DNA of 64,000 nucleotides, from assembly GCA_001630475.1 (NCBI GenBank), contig KV419402.1:761691-825690 (forward strand), read 5' to 3'. Made by a program: the position numbers and the translations under genes. Source of the DNA: Sistotremastrum niveocremeum HHB9708. Its lineage: Eukaryota > Basidiomycota > Agaricomycetes > Sistotremastrales > Sistotremastraceae. Positions 24,414 through 34,992 of this stretch are shown here, piece after piece. Numbering within the stretch: position 1 is the first letter of the stretch; each line of letters opens with the position of its first letter. The notes beneath the pieces were generated by a model. It was not told the origin of the DNA, ran no database searches, and saw only the letters and a list, made by a program, of their open reading frames with translations.

Positions 24414-25644
24414 TTAACCTGTCCAAACGGCAGGTCCAGCTGCCGATGAGAACAAACTTTATCAGTATTTTTCAGGAATAAAAATAATACATGTGAGCAC
24501 TCACGAGCTTGATATCCGGTATAGTTAGCAGGCAAGTTGTAAATATCTATGAAGAGGAAATGGGTCAGGTGGTCTACACCACGCGCCACTAAACTAATAA
24601 AAGGGACGAAACACGCACTTATCAATATTCCGGGTTCATATCCTGTATAAACACCGGGAATAGAAACGAGAGGTCCTGGTTTGCCTGTGCCTCCATTGAT
24701 GACCTACGATTGGGAAAGGGTCAAGACGGATCATTGAAGGTTGCTTTTATTTATTACTGACGTTGACTTGGGCGCATCCAATATAAAACTGTGAACCGTT
24801 AATGTGTGCGAGAGCTAAGAGGAGTGCAAGGAGCCAACATACCTGGGCGCCGCCGTACGACTCAGCTACGTGAAGAGCGATCTGCTCTCCTCTAATCAAG
24901 TATTGGCCTGTAGTACGTAGCTTAGAAACCAGGAACCATATGAGCGGGTGAATAGAGTACCGCTTGGAAGACTCTTGGGAATGGTGAAGTTGAATTGCCA
25001 GATGTCTGCTATCAATTTAGCCAACAGCATCATGCGGACCGAGGTAACATACTGACTTTCAGACGCAAACACCAATCCAGTGCTTTTACTCCAAGTCGGA
25101 GACCATTCCCAGATCTTGAACCAGGTTTTGCCAGTCCCCGCAGCTTCAGAGTTGGCGGCAGGTACCGCTGGGGTCATATAAACGTCGAAATACTAGACCA
25201 GCGCTAAGAATGAGTGTGCGGTTTTCGAGGATTGATTTTCGCGAACTGACACCGGGATGTCCCATGGAGGCATCAGAGTGAAATCCAACAGTTGAACCTG
25301 CAACAACTGTAGCGGTGCCAGTTTGACTTGCCGTGTTGACGAGATCGAGTTCGTAGCATCGGAATTCGGGGTCTGTCACATTGGTGACCTTTGATGAATA
25401 CTTCAGAATCGTAATGCATGCCCAATAAATACTAGACGTACTGGTCCGTTTGAGTAATGGTTCGCCGTCTCGCGAACATATTTCCAGTCTGAGGACAGAG
25501 TATTGTTCACCCAGAGATCAGGGAATGTATCTTTGGTAACAGACATCAGCAACAATAAAGACATGTCGAAGTTGTCTTACAGTGTCCGCAAACATTCTGA
25601 AAAGAAATGAGGATCAGAGCGATCGAAACAGAGAAGAGCGTCAT
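24414..25644 (-). CDS. AA9 lytic polysaccharide monooxygenase
   Basis: Ten exons (25581-25644, 25442-25530, 25251-25388, 25057-25192, 24961-25005, 24843-24907, 24762-24788, 24619-24703, 24505-24546, 24414-24439) join to 238 residues. The signal peptide MTLFSVSIALILISFQNVCG ends directly before His21, which becomes the N-terminal histidine of the copper brace (HYTFPDLW). The second brace histidine is in SMGHPG, and the axial tyrosine with its glutamine is in GGAQFYIGCAQVN. Other family segments are TGKTWFKIWEW and FTIPKSLPSG, and the end is GYQAPGPAVWTG. AA9 enzymes cleave cellulose or hemicellulose oxidatively outside the cell. There is no carbohydrate-binding module at the C-terminus. Everything needed for activity is present. 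Confidence 0.95.
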
Positions 25645-26589
25645 TCTGTTGGGGAGGCCAACCACGAAAGCCAGTGCTGCCGCCTGTCGGTTTATATCCA
25701 TCTGTGATGTTCCCCAATTAAAACACGCCGACATTGAGGCAGTAAAGTGTCAATCACACAGCCCCTAACACGCAATCTTGACCTATGTCGCGCATTTGCT
25801 CAGACAGGCTCTATATCTTACCCGAGCAATGGCCGTCGCATAGCACAGGACAGAATACAGCGCCTGAAACATTGGCGGTAGTCGCCAGGAAAGGAGATTC
25901 CAGTGAGGCGATCATTAACTCTCTCAATTAAGAAGAGAATTGTGGATCCAGATTGGTAGCGAAGAAATCCCGTTTATGGTCCGCTGAAGTTGAACATGTC
26001 GACTCCGAACAAGTCGACTCCACCCCTGCATTAGAAGTTCATGGATGACCACATGATCGTCCTCCGTACGTCCATGATGCCAGTGCCCGATGGTGTATGC
26101 CCTGAGGGAGAATTGACTTTCTAACCTGACCTCTTTGTCAGAAATATTGAATATCAAAGGTCCGATGAACACACCATGTGGAAAACCGCCTTACGGAATA
26201 AAAGAGAGGATTTTCGAATAGAATCGGCTCCTCGTATATCTAGCCAATATCATCGCTTAGGAAGACAACATACTTCTCCTGGAAAGTAATTGATCTGGAA
26301 GTTCGTAGCGCCTGCGGATAGTAATGCTGGGGCGGCCAGACCAAGAATACATCTTGAATCATCACGGTCTGAAGATCGTGGTTCGGAAGGACACTATCCA
26401 GTCGGTTGATTTTCTGCAGATGTTTTTGTTAACTCAAATGTGTAAATGTATGACTGATTCGCACTCAAGTGAGTCTGCAAGGGCACGCTCAGGTTGGAGA
26501 CGGAACGGAAAGGATATCCGGTTACCGACACGGACTTTGATCCGTCAGTTCGAGGTTTGGTCCCGCGCACCTCTGCAACTGCTCAAATC
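25645..26589. other. divergent intergenic region (AA9 / NC2-alpha)
   Basis: About 945 bases. Minus-strand open frames around 25924-26172 look partly protein-like (GVDLFGVDMFNFSG in one frame) but no continuous gene with splice signals could be built. It must hold the promoters of the two divergent genes. Confidence 0.45.
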
Positions 26590-27189
26590 ATGAAGAACAA
26601 GAACAAGCAGACGAAATTCCCAGTGGTAAGCTGACAATCATAATCAGTCAACTGAAGCTAACACAGTTGGTGTTCGCTGACAGGCAAGGATCAAGAAGAT
26701 CATGCAGAAAGATGAAGAAGTAGGGAAAGTTGCGCAAGCCACGCCTGTAGTCATTTGTGAGCCGGCTCATAGGTCACTCCTTGTACTATTCTGTGTCGTT
26801 GTTAACGGGAATTATTGGAAGAAGCAAAAGCCCTCGAATTATTCCTGCAACATGTGGTCGAAGCCAGCAGCAGCGTAACAAAGAGCCGGGGAGCCAAACG
26901 AGTTGAACCATACCACCTGTTCGTGCTATCCTACCCTCCAACTTTCATGACCGCTTGCTGACGAGTGCCGTACATTAGGAAACATGCAATACATACAACG
27001 GAGATGCTTGACTTTCTGAAAGAGATCGTGGAGAATGTACCTGATCCTACGAATGGAGGTGCGATACCTGAAAAGGGCGCGGATGGTGACGGAAAGAAGA
27101 GGAAGAGAACGAGAGGGAAAGCGAAGGCAAAGAAAGAGGAAACGGAAGAGGAGAGAACGGATGAAGGAGACGAGCAGGAAGATGATTGA
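26590..27189 (+). CDS. BUR6: NC2-alpha (DRAP1/Bur6) histone-fold transcription repressor
   Basis: Exons 26590-26625, 26684-26756, 26825-26918 and 26979-27189 join to 137 residues. The N-terminal half is a histone fold of the H2A/NF-YC type: KFPVARIKKIMQKDEEVGKV, then VVISKALELFLQHVVEAS, SRGAKRVEPYHLKHAI and TTEMLDFLKEIVE. NC2-alpha pairs with NC2-beta (Dr1); the dimer grips TBP on DNA and blocks or tunes TFIIA/TFIIB entry. The tail is basic (KKRKRTRGKAKAKK), then acidic (EETEEERTDEGDEQEDD). The length is similar to the yeast protein. It converges on the Sld5 gene with only 76 bases between the stop codons. Confidence 0.93.
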
Positions 27190-27265
27190 CGGATGGTTAG
27201 CTTGTACATGTGTATATCTGAGATACCCGCGGATGGTGAAGGCGAGGAGAGCAAGATTATCATTA

Positions 27266-28324
27266 TCATATCAACTCAATTTCTCCTCTGGAAAGGTGCG
27301 GTTGTACACGCTCGTACGGAAGCAGGTGGATGGAACCCTTTTCTATCCTGAGCTTTTCACCTCTGAGAAGGTATTCAGGGCTGATTCGACAAACACGATT
27401 GAAAGCCACGTACGCATTCAGGTCAAGATCCCCACAGTCTCGAAGGGCGTGGATGAAAACTGGTTGTCTCCACACAGGCTGCGTAACTGTTCCTCCGTTA
27501 GTGTACGTCGACAAGGCAGAGCTGGAACGGACCCATTGGGGGAATGCCCATATCGCTGGAATCATCGTCCAGAGCGCGCACAGCTTCGGGGAGGTTCACC
27601 ATGACAGCAGAGTTGAACTGATTAGCGACCAATTTCGAATAACTGCAAGAGCATCAGTCGACCGTTATTCAGTTTCTGGGGCGAAATCCTACTTTCGAGC
27701 ATGCTGCAATTCGGTTGCTGATAGGTTTGCCTGAACGCCTGGCTGACTCATGACATATTGCGCCAAGTTCTCAAGCTTGAAACTTCACGTCAGTCAAAGA
27801 ATAGAGACATTTTTGGCACGTAGGAACTCACTTTGTATAAGCGCGTCCGTAGGTAACTTCGCACAATGAATCTGACACGCTCCATCTCAGTCTGTACGAG
27901 CATCATCTGGAAATGTTCTTCCTCTGATGTGTCGGGATCGGCACGCAATCTTGTTACGAGGCTCGCCTACTGCCCATATATTCCTCAGCATCACCCGCAG
28001 TGGAACAAGACAAAAAACGCGCACCTGTTCAGAGAGTTTTTCCAGAATATCATTAAGCAGATCCAGTCGACAAGGGAGAACGTCGGGCGCAGCGCGTTCA
28101 TTAAGCCAATGCTGCATTAACTGTTGGATAATAGGCCTTTCTTCTATGGGTAAAATATCGCGTTGCAATCGCGAGACAGACTGGGCGACAGGGGCGGTAG
28201 TCGTCGCGATAGTCGGTCCTCTGGCCACAGGCACGTCGTCATCCCTCATCGCGTTCTGGACGCGTTGCATAAACGATGGGCCTGCCATGGGCACATCATC
28301 GTCTTGGACCCAGTCGAAAGCCAT
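27266..28324 (-). CDS. SLD5: GINS complex subunit Sld5
   Basis: Exons 28025-28324, 27832-27906, 27693-27775, 27533-27642, 27414-27459 and 27266-27362 join to 236 residues. GINS (Sld5-Psf1-Psf2-Psf3) is part of the CMG replicative helicase. The N-terminal A domain carries PIIQQLMQHWLNERAAPDVL and then QTEMERVRFIVRSYLRTRLY, the typical Sld5 helices. The C-terminal B domain ends with KLRIEKGSIHLLPYERVQPH and LSRGEIELI. An acidic, low-complexity stretch (WVQDDDVP, MRDDDVP) precedes the A domain. ATG 28324 (MAFDW) was chosen; the frame upstream has no better start. It shares a 190-base divergent promoter with the first transporter gene. Confidence 0.92.
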
Positions 28325-28514
28325 GACAAGAACGATGACCGTGAGAACCTTTACCGCCAGCTTTCGCTTCGGGTTACCGAAAATTACGTAATAATGGAAC
28401 TCCTTGCCGTCTTTCGGCAAATGCAAGCGAGAGACCGGGGGAGCTTTATATGTAAGAGGCCCTCGTTCGTCTTTTTGACCTCCCACCACGACTCAAACCT
28501 TGCATCGATTGCTC
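28325..28514. promoter_or_regulatory. bidirectional promoter (Sld5 / transporter 1)
   Basis: 190 bases separate the two divergent start codons. The region contains GAGCTTTATATG near 28441, a weak TATA-like element pointing toward the transporter. No specific operator was recognised. Confidence 0.45.
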
Positions 28515-30266
28515 ATGGATCGAAAAGAGGCTCGTCTGGACGTCGACTACGAGCTGGACGATGAAGAAGGCAGCGAAAACGCACCGTTCCTGGGATCCTC
28601 GGGAATCCCGACTGCTAGCCCGACCTCGTGCAGCGCTGATAGACTCTTCAAGAGATGTCGTGATGTCTACGAAGCAAATGTTGGACTCATTATGATTGCT
28701 GTCAGCAATATCTTTGGTTGTGGCATGAATGTTTGTGTAAAACTGTTGAATGGGCTGGAGAATCCGGTTCCTGCGATCGAGGTGCGCGATTTTTTTTTTT
28801 CAGCTGGCTACTCTGCAGTTTTGCTCACTCTTGAACGTTCTCCAGCTCGTTGGTCTGAGAATGGTATGCAATCTTCTATTACCTACACCGTCATCTGATC
28901 CTCGTATTGTCAGTTCTTTACGTATTTCATTTGCATAGCATACATGTAAGCCTTCTCACGACTCACGCTTGTCTTAGCGACTGACGACTTAACAGGCACT
29001 ATACGAATGTATCTAACCCAGTTCTGGGTCCCCCCGATGTTCGCTTGTTCTTGGTTCTTCGAGGTTTCACTGGATTCTGTGGACTATTTATGATGTGGAA
29101 ATCTCTTCAATACCTAGGTGTTGCCGATGCTGTCACTGTAAGTTTGATGTTAAACGAGACGATATATCGGTGACTAAATTTGGGCTCAGCTTACTTTTTT
29201 GCTGCCGACTTTCACTGCGATCATCGCTTTCGTCTCTCTGGGTGAGACTTTAAGCGCGGGAGAGCTTATCGGGGGAGGTGGGTTTGTCGTGGTTTCATCA
29301 AAATTTATATTGATTATTTTTGATAGCCGTTAGCTTGTGCGGCGTCGTGCTCATTGCTCAGCCCTCCTTCCTTTTTGGTCGCTATGGGCATGTAGCTGCG
29401 AACTCTACCCCTGCAGAAAGACTCTGGGCTGTTGGGTATGTTTCTCAATCTGTTCGCGAAGCCAAGTGCTCATATACTCGTTTTCAAGTATCTCTATGAT
29501 TGGTATCATCGGCGGCTCGATATCTGGTAAGCCAGGCTGGGCATATAATCGGAACGGTACTGAATGCAGCTAAACAGTCACTGCCATGCGTTTCATTGGA
29601 CATAGAGCTCATGTATTACACTCTTTGGCGTACTTCGCATTCTGCTCCACTATTGCGTCGGTGTCGGGGTATGTTTTTACTTCTCCGATATTCTGTGTCG
29701 TTGACGTTCGGCCACTCAGAATGATCTTGTTGAAAATCCCTTTCGTGATGCCAACATCCTGGACATGGTTACTTTTATTTATGACAATCTTCATTTTCGG
29801 GTTTGCTGCACAGGTGTGTTACAATGTATGCACTGGAATGACAATGATCTTACCGCCAACTTCATCCGGAACAGATGTTGCTCGCAGCAGGGCTCCAGCG
29901 AGAAAAAGCCGCACGCGGAATGTTGGGGATGTATATCCAGGCAAGTCGGGCCAATTCGAAGTGAAGGCCATACTCATCTCCCAAACAGGTTGTATTTGCA
30001 ATGATATTTGATAGGGTCGTGTTTCAGGAAAAACCTTCTTTACTATCTTACTCGGGCACCGCATTGATTATCGGGAGTGCGGTGTATATCGCGGTCGGTT
30101 TTCTCACAATTAGATCTGCACCATCATTCCTCACCTCCCTTGATAGTTGTCCAAGACCGCAGATGCGACACATCCTATAAACTCTACTGAAGATGACGTT
30201 GAAATTCAAAGTGTACCGATAGATGCCGGCAGCAGCAAAAAGCATGCCATGAGAGAAATTGTGTGA
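28515..30266 (+). CDS. EamA-family transporter (SLC35G-like), copy 1
   Basis: Twelve exons (28515-28781, 28846-28863, 28914-28945, 28996-29137, 29190-29277, 29327-29435, 29489-29526, 29578-29668, 29720-29813, 29875-29940, 29989-30093, 30147-30266) join to 389 residues. After a polar N-terminus come about ten hydrophobic segments in the two EamA halves of drug/metabolite transporters: NVGLIMIAVSNIFGCGMNVC, LRGFTGFCGLFMMWKSLQYL, AVSLCGVVLIAQP, then HSLAYFAFCST and YSGTALIIGSAVYI. The SLC35G branch lacks well-defined substrates; nucleotide-sugar or small-metabolite transport is possible. The second exon is 18 bases. The intron at 29941-29988 begins with GC instead of GT and is supported by the downstream paralogue. 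Only ATG 28515 is available as a start. Confidence 0.88.
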
Positions 30267-30497
30267 TACTGACACTTCATTAAGCTTCATTAGCCTTTGT
30301 ACCCCTTTGTATTATCCCCGGAACCTGTAGAGTGTAGACCCCTTAGTGTAGAAAATGCGGAATGATCGGCAAAGAGACGCCCGGCATCTCGGCTCGGAGT
30401 CGCAGCGCGAGGAGTGTCCCGCCGTGCGACATATTTCTCCAAATGATCTCACCGATGCCGAACCTTTGTTCGAGTCGAACCGCTCAATCGATAGAGC

Positions 30498-32402
30498 ATG
30501 TCTTTCTCTGTACAGTTAACAGCAACGACCTACACTCCTGATACTCCTTCTTTTGACCATGAAACTCATGAACGCGAATCCTTTCTGCCACAGTCTTCGA
30601 CATCCTTATCAGAGCCCCAACCCCAAACCTCGTTGCCACAGGAGACTCAACCCAGCGGTTCCGCGTTCCTTGCCCGACTGAAAACATTGTACTATGATAA
30701 TACTGGACTTCTGCTTATTGGATCCAGTCAAGCGTTTTTCGCACTGATGAATTTGTTTGTCAAATTCCTGACAGACTTGGACGAACCTGTACCTGCTTTA
30801 GAAGTGCGTAACTTCCAACTATGCGTGACGTCGTCATACTGATAAATGCTTAAGCTTGTATGGGCTAGAATGGTAAGACGCAACGACGGCATGACATCCG
30901 CAGGCCTAACATTCGCCTCTTCTAGATTATCACATATCTATGTTGTATTTCTTACATGTGAGTGCATCCCTCTGGTACATGTATGGGTATCTAAACGCTC
31001 TTTAGGCTTTCGACCAATGTTGAATATCCTTTCACGGGCCCGCCCGAAGTGAGGAAGCTACTTGTATTTAGAGGTGTATCTGGGTGAGGACCTTTTTCGC
31101 TATCAAGAATTACTCGGAGTACCGACATAATACTCCAGGTTTTTTGGATTATTTGGGTCTGTCAAACTGGCTCTTGATCTTCTACTCCGTCCTCAACCAA
31201 ATTCCATAGAGTGTATTACAGTCTGCAATATCTATCACTGTCGGACGCTACTGTTTTGACTTTTCTGGCGCCAAGTGCCACGGGTGTCGCTGGGTATCTA
31301 TTCTTGAAGGAGTCGTTTTCTAGACGAGAAGCAATCGCGGGATGTAAGTCTCTTACTTCTCAAGTCGTTCAGCTGATTGACAAGTTATTCAGTGTGCAGC
31401 CTGGTCGGAGTGATCCTGATAGCTCGACCAGAATCAATATTTGGCGCTCATTCTCCACCGCGGTTGCCGGGAGAAGTCGCCGACGGATCTAATGGTGAAC
31501 GAGGGACACCAGCTCAGAGAGTCGTCGCTGTTTGGTGAGGTCACCCTTGTGCGCACAAGTATATTTACCTGACGATGATCGTGGCAGTGTGGCATTAGTG
31601 GGGGTGTTGGGTGCGACAGGCGCATGTACGTTCTCTTTCCTCTCCTTCTTCTCCATCACCTGAATACGGTCCAGATACAAGTATACGTGCTATAGGCAAA
31701 CGAGTGCGCCGACGTCCATTGTCCACCAGTCGACGAGCTGATGTAGAACTATAGGCGCATACACTCCATTCACTTGCCTTCTTCTCTCTATACTGCGTCG
31801 TTGTTAGCACTCTCATGATGACAGTGCTGCGGATACCATTCGTCATCCCTACGCAGTGGAAGTTCGTTTTCCTCTTGTTCGCCGTGGGCCTCATGGGCTT
31901 CTTCGCCCAGGTATGCACCATCTTCCAAGTTTGCTGACCGTACTGAATTTTCATCTATCGTAGACGCTCTTGATCCTTGGCCTGCAGCGCGAGACAGCAT
32001 CGAGAGGGACAATGGCGGTTTACGTTCAGGTATGCCTAATTTATTAAACGCTCTTCGAATTTTATTCATTTTCGTTAGATCCTTTTCGCCGGTACTCTGG
32101 AGCAAATATTTCTACATGTCAAGCCTTCAGTACTCTCCGTGCTCGGTACACTCATTATCCTAGTTTCCGCGATGTACGTTGCTGTAAGTTCCACATTCCA
32201 TGTACACTCCTCCAAGAACATGCGGCTTACGTACAACTTGCAGTTGACGAAGCAGAAGGAAAAGGAGAAGACTTCGAGACCTGCGAGACATGTGCATTGG
32301 GAAGATGGGGATGGAGATGAGGAAGGCGATTTGGAAGAGGGCCTTGAGGGAGGGCAGAAGCCTGAAAGTTTGGAGTTGCAGACTCCATCAGTCAAGGCGT
32401 GA
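30498..32402 (+). CDS. EamA-family transporter (SLC35G-like), copy 2
   Basis: Thirteen exons (30498-30803, 30855-30872, 30926-30957, 31006-31083, 31139-31156, 31210-31343, 31393-31534, 31588-31625, 31675-31703, 31755-31910, 31964-32029, 32079-32183, 32244-32402) join to 426 residues. It is a tandem paralogue of the preceding gene: same order of segments (YDNTGLLLIGSSQAFFALMN, YYSLQYLSLSDATVLTF, GVILIARPESIF, RAHTLHSLAFFSLYC-like, VLGTLIILVSAMYVAL) and many shared intron positions, including the 18-base exon 2 and exons of 32, 66 and 105 bases. It has extra introns and a longer acidic cytosolic tail (GDGDEEGDLEEGLEGG). Start and stop are clear. The substrate is unknown. The spacing to copy 1 is 231 bases. 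Confidence 0.87.
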
Positions 32403-32731
32403 TGTTGTATTTGAATATGTTTGTTGGCGTACGAAAGACGTGTATCTTCGTCGCGGTTCGTGGACATATTATGGTGCCACTTTCGTAGTGGGTAGAGTTC
32501 ATGGGATATTCTAGTTCGTAAATGCGATAGCATCAGGATGCCGACGAGATAAGTGGAACGGATACTGATCTTTGATTGCGTGATCTGAGCCTCTCTCATC
32601 ACGGAGATCGATCTCATTGATCTCCTCACAAAAGTGCTCACATCTGAATAGCACATTTAGACAACAAGGGGCTTCTTTTCATTCGCTATTATCTTACAGA
32701 CTAGGGACATGCAACGACGTTCTCGGTCAAG
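32403..32731. other. convergent 3' spacer
   Basis: About 330 bases between the stop codons of transporter copy 2 (+) and the lectin gene (-). No gene or RNA was seen. Confidence 0.5.
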
Positions 32732-33739
32732 CTAAATGAGTACCTCAACGATATTGTTGTTACCGACAGGTTGATAGAAAACGCTGCCAACATGATCTCC
32801 TGAATTATCGGGAGCAAACGCAGCCGATGCCAACCCTCCTTGACCGTCGGCATTGGGATTGGTGATATCCCCAGTAAAGGAGTTCACTGGTCCGCTCCAC
32901 GCCGAACCGTTGTACTCGAGCTTCTGTATGCCATCGTTGTCTCCGTCATAGTATATGTGGACCTTGCTAGAATCCCACATTGCGACAGTGAGGGAGCCAG
33001 AGGGACTGGCGGGGTATGTTTTCGGGAAGTTAAAGAGAGTAGAGCCGTCGAAGTAAACCGATGCGGCAGCGATATTGCTGTTCGCATCCTGCCAAGCGAC
33101 CGTTACTCTTGGCGAATAATGCGCATTCTCGGTGTCGGCGCCAATCGGGGTTCCCAAACGAGCTGGGTTCTTGGAAATGTTCAAGTCGCTGCCGCCTGTG
33201 CTGACAATCCACTGCTTGTTCCCAGAGTTCCACTGGGATTCTCGAATATATCCGTCCGTGTCCTGATAATAGACTCGGATATATGGATCTGAGTACTCTG
33301 CAGCACCGAGGTTGGAGACCGCTGTGAGGTTGTAGGCAGGCACCTCGCCGACGTACGACCACACGTTGGAGTTCTCAGATTTCTTCCAGTCTTTGATTTT
33401 AGGAGGGGAAGAAGTGTTGTCGACGAAATAGATGTGGATCTCAGGATCTGCGCCAGGTATGTTCTGACCATCACCAGGATATGCGATGGCGGCGAGAGAG
33501 GCTCTCGAATTCAAGTTGAAAACCGGTGAGCTACCTGGCTTCCAAGCACCTTTGTCCCACTTCACCTCGTGAACGGCGAAGTTGGAACTTTGATAGTAGA
33601 CGCGGATATGGGGATCCTCTGACGAAATTTCAGCAACTTGTCGGTTGAAAATAAAATGGATCAGCGTACTGTTGGTAGTTCTATCTACCCAAAAGGTGCA
33701 GGCCAAGGCGGTGGAGGTGACAGCTTGAGTGCTTGCCAT
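32732..33739 (-). CDS. fungal fucose-lectin-like beta-propeller, copy A
   Basis: Exons 33670-33739 and 32732-33618 join to 318 residues. Repeated blade motifs (HIRVYYQ, EIHIYF, YIRVYYQ, RVTVAW, KVHIYYDG, GSVFYQ) mark a six-bladed propeller of the type found in the Aleuria fucose-binding lectin and its fungal relatives, where sugars bind between blades. There is no signal peptide, as is usual for fruiting-body lectins that act in the cytosol and bind glycans of predators or partners. The fucose specificity is a family inference; the binding-site Arg/Glu/Trp pattern was not checked blade by blade. The single intron sits near the N-terminus in the same phase as in copy B at 57429-58430, and exon 2 has the same length (887 bases) in both. 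Confidence 0.85.
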   Translation of the reverse strand: MASTQAVTSTALACTFWVDRTTNSTLIHFIFNRQVAEISSEDPHIRVYYQSSNFAVHEVKWDKGAWKPGSSPVFNLNSRASLAAIAYPGDGQNIPGADPEIHIYFVDNTSSPPKIKDWKKSENSNVWSYVGEVPAYNLTAVSNLGAAEYSDPYIRVYYQDTDGYIRESQWNSGNKQWIVSTGGSDLNISKNPARLGTPIGADTENAHYSPRVTVAWQDANSNIAAASVYFDGSTLFNFPKTYPASPSGSLTVAMWDSSKVHIYYDGDNDGIQKLEYNGSAWSGPVNSFTGDITNPNADGQGGLASAAFAPDNSGDHVGSVFYQPVGNNNIVEVLI

Positions 33740-34866
33740 TGTGTAATGCTGATCGAATGCTGCACAGGAGAGGAGGTGTGGTTGCACTCCAGCCCGTCAC
33801 GATACGGTACTTATGGGGCGTCCAGAAATCTCGAGATCCATCGCGTAGATTACATCGTAGGCACCTCGAAGGACGTATTCCAAGAGGGACTGAATTCGGC
33901 GGAAATCAACATGGACCGGCTTTGTTGACCGGGAAATGCGTCTTGCGATGCATTACTCGACTAGTTCCGTTGTCGTATAAGGCTTTTCAACAGCGAATGT
34001 TGAAGCATGAGCTCTGGAAGACGCGAATATCGATGCATACATCATTTGACACCCTCAACCCCAATCTCGGATCGCGACCTTCTGGGAGCATGCCAAGATT
34101 AGCGCAGGCATAGTACATTTCAATTGAGAGCGCCGCTGATAATCAGATCCATCGATGTCGCCTTGCTTTCGGTTCCAAGGGTCGTATTGACTGTCCATCG
34201 AGGGGCTTTTGCGTAGAGCATGAACGAGATCAGCGCCCCAAATTGTAACATTGGCTGTCACAGAGCAAACCCGTGCGAGGCGGGTTCAAGAGAGAGTGAC
34301 AGCTGATCTGGGGTGAGGTCAGGCCTTGCTGAAGGTTTCGAGGATGGACCTCTGCGGTGGCTCCAAGACGGGTTTATCGATGATTTGGACGGGACCGTGG
34401 GAGAGGCCGTGTTCCGAGAGAGCCAGTGTGAAGGGTTTGTGTGATTCTGGTGGTTCAATAACGTTTAAAATGTCGTAGTCTGCATCGTGGACTGCACGTT
34501 TCTCCATAACCGTGTGCAGGTCCTGATCAGTTCAATTGACTCGAGTTGGAGATAGCTGAGGGCCGCGCGGCAGACTGTGAATCTCGTTCAACAAACTTGA
34601 GGATTGGTTATATACATGACGTTACGGTGCAACGATCAACGGAGTGATAGCTCTGCGAAGCCGCACCAAGAACAGTGAAATTGCATAGCAAAGAGTGTAA
34701 TTGACAGACGGCGCGGTTCCGAGTCGTCGAAATGACTGTCCACCCGGGCTTGCGAGCTCGGAGCAAGGTCCGTCAGTGAGGTACTCAGTAACTGGTGGTG
34801 GAGACTGGCTGGGCGCTTAGGATGGGGACCCTTTATATTTTTAAATGTTTCGGCGTCAGTATGGCT
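33740..34866. other. intergenic stretch upstream of lectin A and tRNA-Lys
   Basis: About 1.1 kb containing the promoter region of the minus-strand lectin gene and one small open frame (34319-34507, listed separately). Nothing else was supported. Confidence 0.5.
34319..34507 (-). CDS. possible small protein of 62 residues, unknown
   Basis: An ATG-initiated frame with balanced, protein-like composition (MEKRAVHDADYDILNVIEPP ... PVLEPPQRSILETFSKA). No signal peptide, membrane segment or known motif is seen, and no splice-linked exons were found. It could be a genuine small gene or a chance frame. Confidence 0.25.
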   Translation of the reverse strand: MEKRAVHDADYDILNVIEPPESHKPFTLALSEHGLSHGPVQIIDKPVLEPPQRSILETFSKA

Positions 34867-34979
34867 GCCCGCCTAGCTCAATCGGATAGAGCGTCAGACT
34901 CTTACGAGAGGCTTACGTAAAGGTCACGTGCATTGCTTACGTAATCTGAAGGCTGCGAGTTCGACCCTCGCGGTGGGCT
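34867..34979 (+). tRNA. tRNA-Lys (anticodon CUU) with a 39-base intron
   Basis: The acceptor stem GCCCGCC pairs with GGTGGGC (one G-U pair); the D arm GCTC/GAGC, anticodon stem TCAGA/TCTGA, and T arm GCGAG-TTCGACC-CTCGC are all present. The anticodon loop reads CTCTTA, then an intron at 34905-34943, then A, placing CTT at positions 34-36 and the intron after position 37, the canonical eukaryotic site. The mature length is 74 bases plus CCA, and the discriminator base is T. The intron contains two copies of GCTTACGTAA (34911-34920 and, overlapping the 3' splice site by one base, 34935-34944), each with the palindrome TTACGTAA. Confidence 0.93.
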
Positions 34980-34988
34980 AGAATTCCC

Positions 34989-34992
34989 TTTT
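34989..34992 (+). terminator. RNA polymerase III T-run terminator
   Basis: TTTT starts ten bases after the tRNA 3' end, followed closely by a second TTTT. This is the expected Pol III stop signal. Confidence 0.6.

Noticed and set aside
25924-26172. Minus-strand frame upstream of the AA9 gene, considered as a second secreted enzyme
   Set aside because: Protein-like words occur in different frames, but no continuous model with a start, introns and a stop could be built.
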